DNA from: Candidatus Melainabacteria bacterium
GTDB taxonomy: Bacteria > Cyanobacteriota > Vampirovibrionia > Obscuribacterales > Obscuribacteraceae
Assembly: GCA_016212515.1 (NCBI GenBank)
Contig: JACRFZ010000114.1
Span: forward strand, 62,001-126,000
Direction of reading: 5' to 3'
DNA: 64,000 nt
The notes under the pieces were generated by a model that worked only from the letters and a program-made list of their open reading frames with translations, was not told the DNA's origin and did no database searches. Shown here piece after piece: positions 50,944-59,345 of the stretch. The position numbers and the translations under genes are program-made. Every line of letters starts with the position of its first letter. Position 1 is the stretch's first letter.

Positions 50944-52497
50944 CTATCTGAGCGAGCCTGTCAGAGCTGCTGCCGTCTTGATCAGTTTGATGGCGGCCTG
51001 ACGATTGAACTTGCCGTCGTTGAAGACTTCTTTGAAGATGGTCTGGCTCAAAACCTGGTTGTTCTTCATGACCAAACGGTGTGCAAAGGGCATGGCCGCA
51101 TCCACGAAGTTGAACTTGGGATTGATGGTGAGGGCGATGCCTTCCAGGGTAAGAAGGGCGCGCATGACATAAGTGAACTCGGAAGGCAGGCGGAAGGGAT
51201 AGTCGAAGCAAACTTCGGAGAAGTCGAAAAGCATTTTGCGAAAACGTACGCGGGTAAGTCCGTCTGCGAAGCGAGCATCGATTATGGGGGTGAGATCGCG
51301 GCAGAGTGCATCCCTGTCTGCATCGGCATTGAGGAAGCCCATTCCCACAAAGTCATCTACCAGCAGGCGATACTCTCTTTGCACCGTGTGCAAGAAGGCA
51401 TTGACCAGGTGCTGTTTCAGTTCCGGCGAGAGCCTGCCCACCATGCCGAAGTCGAAGATACCCACCCGGCCGTCGGCCATGACGCGCATATTGCCAGGGT
51501 GCGGGTCGGCGTGGAAGAAGCCGTCCTCCAGAAGTTGTCGCAGGTAAAAATTGGCGCCGGTGCGTGTAATTTCCTCAGGATCAAGACCCATGGCTTTGAT
51601 GCCTTCCACATCTGTAATACGCAGACCGGAGACATACTCGATGGTGAGAACGCGCCGTCCGGTAAGCTTCCAGATGATGCGGGGAATATAGATACGATCC
51701 AGATTTCTGTAGTTGCTTCTGAAGGTATCCGCGTTGCGGCCTTCCCTGATGTAGTCAACTTCTTCCAGGATTGTGCGGGCAAATTCCTCTACTACTCCAG
51801 GCCAATCCGTGTGTCGGCAGAGGCTGGGGTACTTCATTACCTCATCGGCGATGGCGGCGATAATCTGGATGTCGACCACGATAATTTTGGTCAGGTCCGG
51901 TCTCTGCACCTTAACCACCACTTCTCTGCCGTCGAAGAGAGTGGCTTTGTAGGCCTGAGAGAGACTGGCTGCGGCAATGGCAACCTTGTCGAATTCTTTG
52001 TAAAGGGTCTCGGGTCTGGCTCCCAGTTCTCTTTCTATGACTTCCTGGGCGATTTCATAGGGGAAGGGATCCACGTTCTCCTGCAGTTTGGCCAGTTCAA
52101 GCATGGCCGGCAGGGGCAAAAGGTCGGCCCGGGTAGAGAGGGTTTGTCCAATCTTGATAAAGGTAGGGCCCAGATCGTGCAGTCTTCTGGTCAACCAGCG
52201 ACCTAAAAGCCGGTATTGTTCGTAATCTTCGCTGGATAGGGCGGCTTCTTCCTTGTCGACGGCCTCCCCCATGGACTCCCTGGCCCGCTCAAACTCTTCC
52301 ACGTGGTAGCGTGAAAAGCCCCTGGTGGACCAGATGATTGTCCAGACTATGGGCAACACACGGTAGGCTGCCTTGAAACCCTGCAGTCTATATATGCGGG
52401 TCATGACTGCCACGGTGGACAGGAAGAGTTTCCAGGCAGTGACGTCCCGGAATGATTCCCTGATGGGATTAAAATCTAGATTCTCGTCCAACGTCAC
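50944..52497 (-). CDS. ABC1/AarF/UbiB-family atypical kinase
   Basis: A 517-aa protein-kinase-like ATPase of the UbiB/ABC1 family, linked to ubiquinone or other isoprenoid-quinone and lipid metabolism. It has the family-specific FIKIGQTLSTRADLLP (KxGQ), the Ala-rich loop VAIAAASLSQAYKATL, VVVKVQRPDL, DGFFHADPHPGNMRV (catalytic region) and VGIFDFGMVGRL. Residues 20-50 may contact the membrane. Cyanobacteria encode several homologues. GTG 52497. A separate transcription unit between the zinc-ribbon gene and rph. Confidence 0.93.
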   Translation of the reverse strand: MTLDENLDFNPIRESFRDVTAWKLFLSTVAVMTRIYRLQGFKAAYRVLPIVWTIIWSTRGFSRYHVEEFERARESMGEAVDKEEAALSSEDYEQYRLLGRWLTRRLHDLGPTFIKIGQTLSTRADLLPLPAMLELAKLQENVDPFPYEIAQEVIERELGARPETLYKEFDKVAIAAASLSQAYKATLFDGREVVVKVQRPDLTKIIVVDIQIIAAIADEVMKYPSLCRHTDWPGVVEEFARTILEEVDYIREGRNADTFRSNYRNLDRIYIPRIIWKLTGRRVLTIEYVSGLRITDVEGIKAMGLDPEEITRTGANFYLRQLLEDGFFHADPHPGNMRVMADGRVGIFDFGMVGRLSPELKQHLVNAFLHTVQREYRLLVDDFVGMGFLNADADRDALCRDLTPIIDARFADGLTRVRFRKMLFDFSEVCFDYPFRLPSEFTYVMRALLTLEGIALTINPKFNFVDAAMPFAHRLVMKNNQVLSQTIFKEVFNDGKFNRQAAIKLIKTAAALTGSLR

Positions 52498-52671
52498 TTC
52501 CGTCTATGCCACTCTTGCGCCAGGGATGAATTTTGGCGGTCGCGTAAATTCACCAGTCCCTATAAGTGTATAGACTTATTCGATGTTGTCACGAGGAAAA
52601 AGCATAAATTTAAGTTTCTGGTGACAGAACTTAAATCATTACCTGACCTTGGCTTTAGCTTTGCCCTATTT

Positions 52672-53400
52672 CTAGGTGCGCTTGTTCAAGGTTTCGGTTT
52701 GCAGAGAGATGATTTCCTTAATGCCCTTATTGGCCAGGCTCATGAGATCCGCCAATTTGGTGGGGTCATAAGGCTTGGCTTCCGAGGTCATTTGCAATTC
52801 CAGGATCTTGCCGGACTCCGTGAGGACTATATTGGCATCCATTTCAGCCTGAGAATCTTCCGAGTAGTTGGGGTCAATCAAAAGCTGCCCGTTGATTTGC
52901 ACCACGGAAACTGCCGCCATGTGCTCAGTAATGGGCAGATCATCGAAGACACCCGACTTTCTCAACTTGGAAAGGGCATCGTAGAGGGCGATGAAGCCGC
53001 CGCAGATACTGGCACAACGGGTGCCGGCGTCGGCTTGCAGTACATCGCAGTCGATGGTGATGGTGCGCTCGCCCATGGCTCGCCTGTCGATGACGGCTCT
53101 CAGGCAGCGGCCTATCAGTCTCTGAATCTCACTGGTGCGGCCGGAAGGTTGACCGCGGGTCACTTCCCGCTGGGACCTGACCAGGGTTGAGCCCGGCAGC
53201 ATAGAATATTCGGCAGTTACCCAGCCTTCCCCTTTACCGATCAGGAAGGCCGGAACGCGTTCTTCAATCTTTGCCGTTGTGAAGACTTTTGTGTCGCCAA
53301 ACTCAACGAGGACCGAGCCATCTGCGTTCTTAGTGTAATTGCGCGTAAATTTAACCGGTCTGAGCTGGTCCCACTGTCGGTTATCGCGCCGCTTGAGCAT
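52672..53400 (-). CDS. rph: Ribonuclease PH
   Basis: Phosphorolytic 3'-5' exoribonuclease trimming tRNA precursors. The 242-aa protein starts at ATG 53400 (MLKRRDNRQWDQLRPVKF), preferred to TTG 53430 because family members begin RxDxRxxDQLRP. Conserved stretches are GDTKVFTTAKIEERVP, WVTAEYSMLPGST, RGQPSGRTSEIQRLIGRCLR, TIDCDVLQADAGTRCASICG and TEHMAAVSVVQINGQLL. All phosphate- and RNA-contacting residues seem present. Confidence 0.95.
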   Translation of the reverse strand: MLKRRDNRQWDQLRPVKFTRNYTKNADGSVLVEFGDTKVFTTAKIEERVPAFLIGKGEGWVTAEYSMLPGSTLVRSQREVTRGQPSGRTSEIQRLIGRCLRAVIDRRAMGERTITIDCDVLQADAGTRCASICGGFIALYDALSKLRKSGVFDDLPITEHMAAVSVVQINGQLLIDPNYSEDSQAEMDANIVLTESGKILELQMTSEAKPYDPTKLADLMSLANKGIKEIISLQTETLNKRT

Positions 53401-53542
53401 GAATTTTCTCGCTTTCTGTCTGGGTTCCAAAGCAAGCGGTCTGTTAAGTATAAACCCAGAAAGCCCGGTTACGATGCTTTTACGGCGAATTTCCTTTTCT
53501 ATTTAGTTCTAATTCAATTCAGGGCTTTTGCTTTTCAGGAAT

Positions 53543-54535
53543 TTAACTCTGGCGTCCGAAGCGCAGGCGATTGACCTGGGCTGTGCCAGTGACCATGAGT
53601 TGTTTACCCGGCACGACCTTGAGGTTGGTGAAGCTGAAATGAATGTCATCAGATTTCTGACCCAAGTTGGAGAGATTGTTTATCTTTGCCACCAGCATTT
53701 GCGAAAGCTGGGGGGAAATCTCCTGTCCGGCCGTCATAAGTTTGGTGTCTCCCACTTGTACCCAACCGTCTTGCAGGAAAAGACGGCTTTCCACCTGGGC
53801 GGAAAGGGGAACGGCGAGCTGGGCCAGACCCAGTTTACCCGTGGCCGAGATATTGACCCTGTTGGAGTTGAGCAGGGAGATATCGGCGGTTTCCATAGTC
53901 AGACCCAGGTTGCCGGCGCCTGCTCCCAGTAAATTAGCCAGAATGGCCGCCTTTTGACCGGCGGTGACGGAGAGTCTGTTCAGTGTAGTGGGTGCCTTGA
54001 GAAACTTGTTGAGGCTATCTTGACTGATGAGAGCCGTGACCTGAGCTTCAGCCGGGCTTCTAAATTGCAGCATCTTCTGGTTGAAAAGCAGCCCCGTATC
54101 GAAGTTGAGGGCTCCCTGGGTGCTGAGAGTGAGCTTGTCCACGATGAAGTCATTCAGGTGGGCTCCCTTCAGCTCCAGATCGAGACTCTTCAGTTCCCCC
54201 TGGGTCAAGTCCATGTCTTTGGCGGTCAAGTGCAATTTGTCGGTGGAGCCGTTCAGGAACTGACCATCCGTAAGGTCAATTTCCAGCTTCCCAAAGCGAC
54301 CGGAGTTTACGTCTACAAAAGAGAGGGGCGGTGCGCTCAAGGCCTGGGAATTAACGGCAGGCGGCATCGTCAAGAAGGGCAGACCCTGGGGAGCCGGTGT
54401 AGCGTTTGTACCGCTTGTACCGGTAGGACCATTTGGGCTGTCGGGGCCCTGCGCACTGGCCGTCTGGGGCTGAGGAAAAAGACAACTAAAGGCTAAAAGC
54501 CCAACCAGTGCTTTACTTTTCAGAAATTGACTCAC
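53543..54535 (-). CDS. Secreted DUF2993-like lipid-binding-type protein
   Basis: A 330-aa exported protein with a signal peptide (KALVGLLAFSCLFPQPQTASA) and a Pro/Asn/Thr-rich spacer to about residue 70. A repetitive beta-strand region with alternating hydrophobic residues follows (GRFGKLEIDLTDGQFLNG, DLTQGELKSLDLELKGAHLN, DFIVDKLTLSTQGALNF). This pattern is that of DUF2993 (LmeA-like) proteins of actinobacteria and cyanobacteria, which bind phospholipid or glycolipid. Start GTG 54535. The family call is by pattern and moderately certain; a role in envelope lipid handling is inferred. Confidence 0.78.
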   Translation of the reverse strand: MSQFLKSKALVGLLAFSCLFPQPQTASAQGPDSPNGPTGTSGTNATPAPQGLPFLTMPPAVNSQALSAPPLSFVDVNSGRFGKLEIDLTDGQFLNGSTDKLHLTAKDMDLTQGELKSLDLELKGAHLNDFIVDKLTLSTQGALNFDTGLLFNQKMLQFRSPAEAQVTALISQDSLNKFLKAPTTLNRLSVTAGQKAAILANLLGAGAGNLGLTMETADISLLNSNRVNISATGKLGLAQLAVPLSAQVESRLFLQDGWVQVGDTKLMTAGQEISPQLSQMLVAKINNLSNLGQKSDDIHFSFTNLKVVPGKQLMVTGTAQVNRLRFGRQS

Positions 54536-54659
54536 TTTTGTTTCCGCCTGTTGAGGATTGTTTGCGTTTTAGTCTCGGCCAATGGGACCCTTAGCTAGAT
54601 AGAAGAGCAAGGGTAGGCCGTAGTTCCCATTTCTATCCTTAGGCCTTGTTCAAATATCA

Positions 54660-54686
54660 AAAGACCCCTCTTTTGGAGGGGTCTTT
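54660..54686 (-). terminator. Intrinsic terminator of the repeat lipoprotein gene
   Basis: AAAGACCCCTC pairs with GAGGGGTCTTT around TTTTG. On the minus strand it is followed by TGATATTTG. It lies 30 bases past the stop. Confidence 0.75.
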
Positions 54687-54716
54687 CAAAAATCCGAAAA
54701 TTCTCTTGGTAGAGAA

Positions 54717-54986
54717 CTAGTGGGATTCGCCGGTGCCGGTAGCAGCGCCGGTGGCAGCAGCATCGGTGGCAGCGCCAGTGGTGGCGGCAGCATCGGTAGC
54801 AGCGCCGGTGGTGGCAGCGGCATCGGTAGCAGCGCCAGTGGTGGCGGCACCAGTAGCAGCAGCATCGGTGGCAGCACCAGTGGTGGCACCAGTGGTGTTG
54901 GATTCGCTTCCACCGCCACAAGCAGCAAGAGATGCTACGAGAGCGAGGCTAGCGCCGGCCAAAGCCAGGTTTCTCAAAGTAATCAT
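54717..54986 (-). CDS. Small lipoprotein with Ala/Thr tandem repeats
   Basis: An 89-aa predicted lipoprotein. Signal and lipobox are LALAGASLALVASLAAC (Cys23 acylated), followed by GGGSESN and then residues 31-84 built from copies of TTGAATDAAA and the shorter TGAATDAAA or TGAAT. The tail is GTGESH. SD AAGGAGAC eight bases before ATG 54986 and a terminator after the stop show a complete gene. Low-complexity Ala/Thr tails of this kind suggest an extended surface spacer or a glycosylated anchor; no homologue is recognised. Confidence 0.75.
   Translation of the reverse strand: MITLRNLALAGASLALVASLAACGGGSESNTTGATTGAATDAAATGAATTGAATDAAATTGAATDAAATTGAATDAAATGAATGTGESH
54735..54896 (-). repeat. In-gene tandem repeat coding TTGAATDAAA units
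   Basis: About five units of 27-30 bases in frame, differing by a few silent or one-codon changes. The unit length is a multiple of three, so gain or loss of units would keep the frame. Confidence 0.7.
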
Positions 54987-55363
54987 TGACTATTCGTCTC
55001 CTTCTTATCCTGATGAGTTTGCCTGATGAGTTTGTATCTGAAACAGATTTACTTTTCCGTGACAGGTCTCTCAGAGTGTCAATTGGAGGCAAAGTTTAGT
55101 AAGTTTTGCCCACCTGAAATCGCTCGAATTATACAGGTATTCCGGTGCAAGTAAAACCACTTGAAATGTGGTTGTTTAATTATCTGTCATTTCCGCCGGG
55201 AAAAATATTGAAAGCCCCTGCTATGAATATGTTTTGACTATTCATTGGGCAAGGGCTTTGGTAAAGGGCGCGTTACTTTGCAAAGAAGTCTAACGAACAC
55301 TATTTGCTGGACGCGGACTTGTTGGCATCCCTTGTCTGAGACTACCTGTATTCACGGGCCACC
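54987..55363. other. Intergenic region between gpmI and the lipoprotein gene
   Basis: 377 bases holding the gpmI terminator (55211-55259), a small AACCAC/GTGGTT inverted repeat near 55157-55175, a short direct repeat CCTGATGAGTTTG near 55010-55034, and the lipoprotein promoter region. No gene is supported. Confidence 0.5.
55211..55259 (-). terminator. Long hairpin terminator of gpmI
   Basis: AAAGCCC pairs with GGGCTTT, TGC with GCA and ATGAATA with TATTCAT, forming one bulged stem. On the minus strand it is followed by CAATATTTTTCCC, giving a T-run. It lies about 100 bases past the gpmI stop. Confidence 0.6.
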
Positions 55364-56923
55364 TCAGGCGCCCACTAGAGACTTACCGCTCATTTCCTGC
55401 GGTTGTGTCAGTCCCATTACGGCCAGCACGGTGGGGGCCACATCGGCCAGGGTGCCGTCTTTGAGGCGGTTTGTAGCGCCCACAAGCTTGAGTGGATCGT
55501 CCTGGGGCTTCTGGAAGCTTGCCACTATAAGCGGTACCGGGTTGGTGGTGTGAGCGGTGTGCGGCTCACCGGTCTGATAATCGATTAGTTGTTCGATATT
55601 GCCATGATCGGCGGTAACCATGAGGGTGCCGTTCGCTTCCTGCACGGCTGCAAGCAATTGTCCAAAGGCGAAGTCTACGGATTTAACCGCCTCCACAGCC
55701 GCTTCCATCATGCCGGTATGACCTACCATGTCGGGATTGGCAAAATTGAGCACTATAAAAGGATGCTCGCCCGACTTGATGGCCTGGCATGCCAGTTCGC
55801 AGACTCGCGGCGTTTGCATTGAGGGAGCCAGGTCATAGGTGGCTACTTTCAAGGACGGCACCAGCTCTCTTTTCTCGCCGTCGACAGGGGCTTCCTTGCC
55901 GCCGTTGAAGAAGTAGGTGACATGGGCATATTTCTCTGTTTCGGCTGTGTGCAATTGTCCGATATGATGACAACTGAGTACTTCCGGCAGGGTATTGTGC
56001 AAGTCTTGTGAAGGTAGGACCTCGGGGTTGAAGGCCACCGGCAGATTGAGAGAAGAGTCATACTCGGTCATGCAAACATAGAAAACCTCAGGCAAAATCT
56101 CTCGCTTGAAACCCTCGAATTCCTTCTGAGTTAAAACCCTGCTTATCTGCCTGACGCGGTCCGGGCGAAAATTGAAGCAGACGACACTGTCGCCGCTCTT
56201 GATTGGAATGTTGTTGACAATTGCCGGCGTTACGAATTCATCGCCGACATTTTTTTCGTAAGAGTTTTCTACGGCACTGACGGCTGAGTCGGCGCGTTCT
56301 CCCAGCCCCTGGGTGAGTGCCTGGTAGTAGCGCTCGGTGCGCTCCCAGCGCTGATCGCGATCCATGGCGTAGTAGCGACCGCACACCACACCTACTTTTC
56401 CGAAGCCAAGCTTGTGCAGCTTTTGTTCAAGATCTCTCATAAAACGCTTGGCGGAGCGCGGCGGTGTGTCGCGCCCGTCCAGAATGGGATGAACTACCAG
56501 GTTTGTAATGCCGTGTACCCGGGCCAGTTCAAGAAGACCGTCCAGGTGGTCTGGGCTGGAGTGCACGCAGCCGTCTGAGACCAAACCTAATATATGTAGA
56601 TTGCCGCCGCTCCTTTTGACATTGTCCACGGCTTCCACAAGAACCGGATTCTTGAAAAAGGTGCCGTCTGCCATGGTATTTGAGATGAGGGTGAGCTTTT
56701 GGATCACCACCCGCCCCGAGCCCAGGGTGAGGTGGCCCACTTCGGAATTGCCCATGAGACCTTTCGGTAAGCCGACAAATTCCCCGGACGCCTGGAGCCG
56801 GCTAAATTGGTATTTGGATTTCAATAGATCGTAGTTTGGGGTCTTTGTAGCCAAAATGGCGTTACCCTTTGTTTCTTTTGTAATACCCCAGCCATCGAGA
56901 ATTGCCAGTACGAGAGGTCCCAT
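55364..56923 (-). CDS. gpmI: 2,3-bisphosphoglycerate-independent phosphoglycerate mutase
   Basis: Interconverts 3- and 2-phosphoglycerate using two manganese ions and a phosphoserine intermediate. The 519-aa protein starts at ATG 56923 (MGPLVLAILDGWG, AAGGGTG upstream); GTG 56944 has no ribosome binding site. The catalytic Ser is Ser60 in LMGNSEVGHLTLGSG. Further motifs are GLVSDGCVHSS, HPILDGRDTPPRSA, CGRYYAMDRDQRWER, NFRPDRVRQI, NFANPDMVGHTG and VTADHGNIEQ. Full length. It works directly upstream of enolase in the pathway. Confidence 0.96.
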   Translation of the reverse strand: MGPLVLAILDGWGITKETKGNAILATKTPNYDLLKSKYQFSRLQASGEFVGLPKGLMGNSEVGHLTLGSGRVVIQKLTLISNTMADGTFFKNPVLVEAVDNVKRSGGNLHILGLVSDGCVHSSPDHLDGLLELARVHGITNLVVHPILDGRDTPPRSAKRFMRDLEQKLHKLGFGKVGVVCGRYYAMDRDQRWERTERYYQALTQGLGERADSAVSAVENSYEKNVGDEFVTPAIVNNIPIKSGDSVVCFNFRPDRVRQISRVLTQKEFEGFKREILPEVFYVCMTEYDSSLNLPVAFNPEVLPSQDLHNTLPEVLSCHHIGQLHTAETEKYAHVTYFFNGGKEAPVDGEKRELVPSLKVATYDLAPSMQTPRVCELACQAIKSGEHPFIVLNFANPDMVGHTGMMEAAVEAVKSVDFAFGQLLAAVQEANGTLMVTADHGNIEQLIDYQTGEPHTAHTTNPVPLIVASFQKPQDDPLKLVGATNRLKDGTLADVAPTVLAVMGLTQPQEMSGKSLVGA

Positions 56924-57168
56924 GTTCAACACCCTTCGGCTCACTAATTGCTTTTAGTTTGCCAGTTTTGCCATTGTAATTCTGTAGAATAGACCGATAT
57001 CAGTCGGTAATCCCAAAGCTTAGATTCTAGATCATTTGTCCACATGCCAAGCCTCCTTTACTCAAATTGCAAAATTGGCAGCAAGATCTCTGTGCAAATC
57101 TACTTTTGCTTACCTGTATATCGGAATAGCCGATCGCTTATTTCTTACTCAGGCAATTAGTATCAAAT

Positions 57169-57891
57169 ATGGTGCCCGACAAGCACAATTCGCCAAGCTC
57201 CAGGGATGATCATTCAAATTGGATTGCCGAAGTTTCTCATGAGTTGAGACTGCCTCTGGCAAATATCAAGCTGCTTGTTGAAACGCTTCTCAATGGCGCG
57301 GTAGACGAGCCGGCTACGGCCAGGCGTATGCTGGCTCGTGCCGATGAGGAAGTTGGTCGTCTGCAGAATTTAGTTTCCGACCTGCTTTCGCACGAGAAAC
57401 TGAGCAAGAGCGGTTCCACAACCGGCACCATGGTTCTGGTGCTGCATAAAGTAGAGGCGGCGCTGGAGACTACCCTGCCCCTGGCCAGAGCTAAGAATAT
57501 TGCGGTACAGGTGGAAGTGGAAGAGGGCACGCAGTTTTGCGTTGACGGAGATCAATTGCACCAGGTACTGGTCAATCTCCTTGAAAATGCCATCAAGTTT
57601 ACGGGTGAGAACGGCACTGTCACTGTGCGCGCTTCGCGCTCGCCTCTTAGATTGGAAGTGGAGGACACCGGCATCGGCATTGCCGAGAGCGAGATTCCCA
57701 AAATATTTCAACGCTTTTACCGCGTTGATAGGAGCAAGACCAGGGGCTCCACCGGACTGGGTCTGACTATCGTCAAACACATTGTCGACTTGCACGGCGC
57801 CAAAATTTCGGTTAACTCCAGAGAGGGGGAGGGCACCTGCTTCATCATCGAATTTCCTCAAAATCAGTCAGATTCAGGCATCGGGGGCTGA
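57169..57891 (+). CDS. Soluble sensorless histidine kinase, PhoR-like
   Basis: A 240-aa kinase consisting of only HisKA and HATPase_c: VSHELRLPLANIKLL with the phospho-His, NLLENAIKFTG (N box), VEDTGIGIAESEI (G1), IFQRFYRVDRSKTRGSTGLG (F/G2). The sequence pattern is that of PhoR/SphS kinases, but there is no membrane helix, HAMP or PAS domain. The input must come from a partner, possibly the PhoU-like protein two genes downstream. The ATG at 57169 lacks a strong ribosome binding site. The response regulator follows after ten bases. Confidence 0.9.
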   Translation: MVPDKHNSPSSRDDHSNWIAEVSHELRLPLANIKLLVETLLNGAVDEPATARRMLARADEEVGRLQNLVSDLLSHEKLSKSGSTTGTMVLVLHKVEAALETTLPLARAKNIAVQVEVEEGTQFCVDGDQLHQVLVNLLENAIKFTGENGTVTVRASRSPLRLEVEDTGIGIAESEIPKIFQRFYRVDRSKTRGSTGLGLTIVKHIVDLHGAKISVNSREGEGTCFIIEFPQNQSDSGIGG

Positions 57892-57901
57892 ATAGAAGAC
57901 A

Positions 57902-58621
57902 ATGGCAGTGAAGACTCGCATTATGGTCGTAGACGATGATGAAACCATCATCGATACCCTCACCTTCAACTTCAAGCGGGCCGGTTATGAGGTTATTTCC
58001 TTTAATCGGGCCATGGAGGCCCTGGCCGGATTCAATGATGCCAAGCCGGATCTGGTCATGCTTGATTGGATGATGCCCGATATGAAAGGTCCTGATCTAT
58101 GTGCCCTTTTACGGGAGCAGGCTCCTGAAATGCCCATCTTGATGCTCACCGGCCGTTCCACTCCCAATGATATTGCCCACGGTCTCTCCTCCGGCGCCGA
58201 CGATTATCTGGTCAAGCCTTTTTCCCTGGTGGAATTGATGGCCCGTATTGAAGCGCTTTTGCGTCGTAGCGGCAAAGGGCGCAAGTTCAAACCCTTGAGC
58301 AGTGGACCAATCGTGCTTGGCACTTTGACTCTGGATGATGAGGCGCGGCGGGTAACCTACGAAGGTCGAAATATCGATTTGTCCCCCAGAGAGTTCAACC
58401 TTTTGCGGGTGTTGATGCTCAACGTAGGCAAAGTGCTGACTACGGAGTCACTGCTTGATAAAGTCTGGGGTACCGATTTTGATGGCGATGTAAAAACCGT
58501 CGCCGTGCATATGCGTTGGCTCAGGCAGAAACTGGAGAGCGATCCCAAGTGTCCGAAGTTACTTGAGACCGTGCACCGCTCCGGTTACCGTCTGAATAAT
58601 CCGGCTGAGATGGCCAAATGA
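57902..58621 (+). CDS. OmpR/PhoB-family response regulator
   Basis: A 239-aa regulator with a receiver (RIMVVDDDETIIDTL, acceptor Asp in DLVMLDWMMPDMKGPDLC, MLTGRSTPNDIAHGLSSGAD, VKPFSLVELMARI) and a winged helix (IDLSPREFNLLRVLMLNVGK, DVKTVAVHMRWLRQKLE, LETVHRSGYRLNNP). Being between the kinase and phoU it is the likely cognate regulator and may control phosphate uptake or storage genes. No pst transport genes are next to it, so the phosphate signal is inferred from phoU alone. Confidence 0.92.
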   Translation: MAVKTRIMVVDDDETIIDTLTFNFKRAGYEVISFNRAMEALAGFNDAKPDLVMLDWMMPDMKGPDLCALLREQAPEMPILMLTGRSTPNDIAHGLSSGADDYLVKPFSLVELMARIEALLRRSGKGRKFKPLSSGPIVLGTLTLDDEARRVTYEGRNIDLSPREFNLLRVLMLNVGKVLTTESLLDKVWGTDFDGDVKTVAVHMRWLRQKLESDPKCPKLLETVHRSGYRLNNPAEMAK

Positions 58622-58649
58622 TAGAGATGAGATCTCGGGAGTAAGTAAA

Positions 58650-59294
58650 GTGAAGGGTGAATCGATAACTCTAATAAAAGAAGAGGTTCTCACCTTGGGA
58701 CGGTTGGTGGAAACCACCGTCTACGAAGTGACACGCATGCTCAAAGGAGACAAGAAGGCTGACCTGGCTCTGGTGGAGAGGCAGGAGGAGGAAATAAACC
58801 GGCTCTGTCTGGAAATTGAGGAGAAGTGCGTCGATTTGCTGATTGCCCGGGATGTCACCCACGGGGAAAGAGAGATTCGGGCCCTGGTTTCCATTCCTAT
58901 AATTGCCGCCAAGTTGGAGCGACTGGCCGATCATGCCAACCGCGTTGCTCGCTTTGCCACTTGGGCTGTGGAAGATCAAATTGAAATTCCGGAAGAACTG
59001 CCGAAGATGGCAGCCAGTGTCTATCACATGGTGCAAGAACTCTTGCTTTGTTTCCTTACCGACTCGCCCTCCAAGGCTAAGGAAATTCTAGCTTCGGACA
59101 GCAATGTCGATTACTTGCACGACCTCTTATCCAAGCGCCTGCTTTCGGATCTAGGCGAACAGGAAAGTGCGCGGGCCCAGATGAAAGCGCAATTTCTCTT
59201 CTGTGCCCGCTTTCTCGAGAGGATGGGCGACGCCTGTACGTCGATTGCCAAGCGCGTATATTTTCTCTCTACTGGTGAGAGAATTAGTCACTAG
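58650..59294 (+). CDS. phoU: PhoU-like phosphate signalling protein
   Basis: A 214-aa two-domain helical protein of the PhoU family, which links the Pst transporter to the PhoR kinase and restrains phosphate uptake. Each three-helix half carries the metal-binding E-R-x-x-D type motif: AAKLERLADHANRVARF and ARFLERMGDACTSIAKRV. GTG 58650 has GGGAG seven bases upstream. Third gene of kinase-regulator-phoU. Since the kinase has no sensor, PhoU may be its direct input. Confidence 0.9.
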   Translation: MKGESITLIKEEVLTLGRLVETTVYEVTRMLKGDKKADLALVERQEEEINRLCLEIEEKCVDLLIARDVTHGEREIRALVSIPIIAAKLERLADHANRVARFATWAVEDQIEIPEELPKMAASVYHMVQELLLCFLTDSPSKAKEILASDSNVDYLHDLLSKRLLSDLGEQESARAQMKAQFLFCARFLERMGDACTSIAKRVYFLSTGERISH

Positions 59295-59345
59295 AAGTTA
59301 CTGCCAGTCACGTAAGGTTCATCATAAGGTCCAGTTGAGGTTTCA

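Noticed and set aside
51079..52206. Long plus-strand ORF of 375 codons
   Set aside because: It is antisense to the AarF/UbiB kinase gene, whose motifs are complete. The product has no recognisable domain and a biased composition typical of a shadow frame.
54735..54896. Alternating repeat as a CRISPR-like array
   Set aside because: The units are in frame inside a lipoprotein gene with its own ribosome binding site and terminator.
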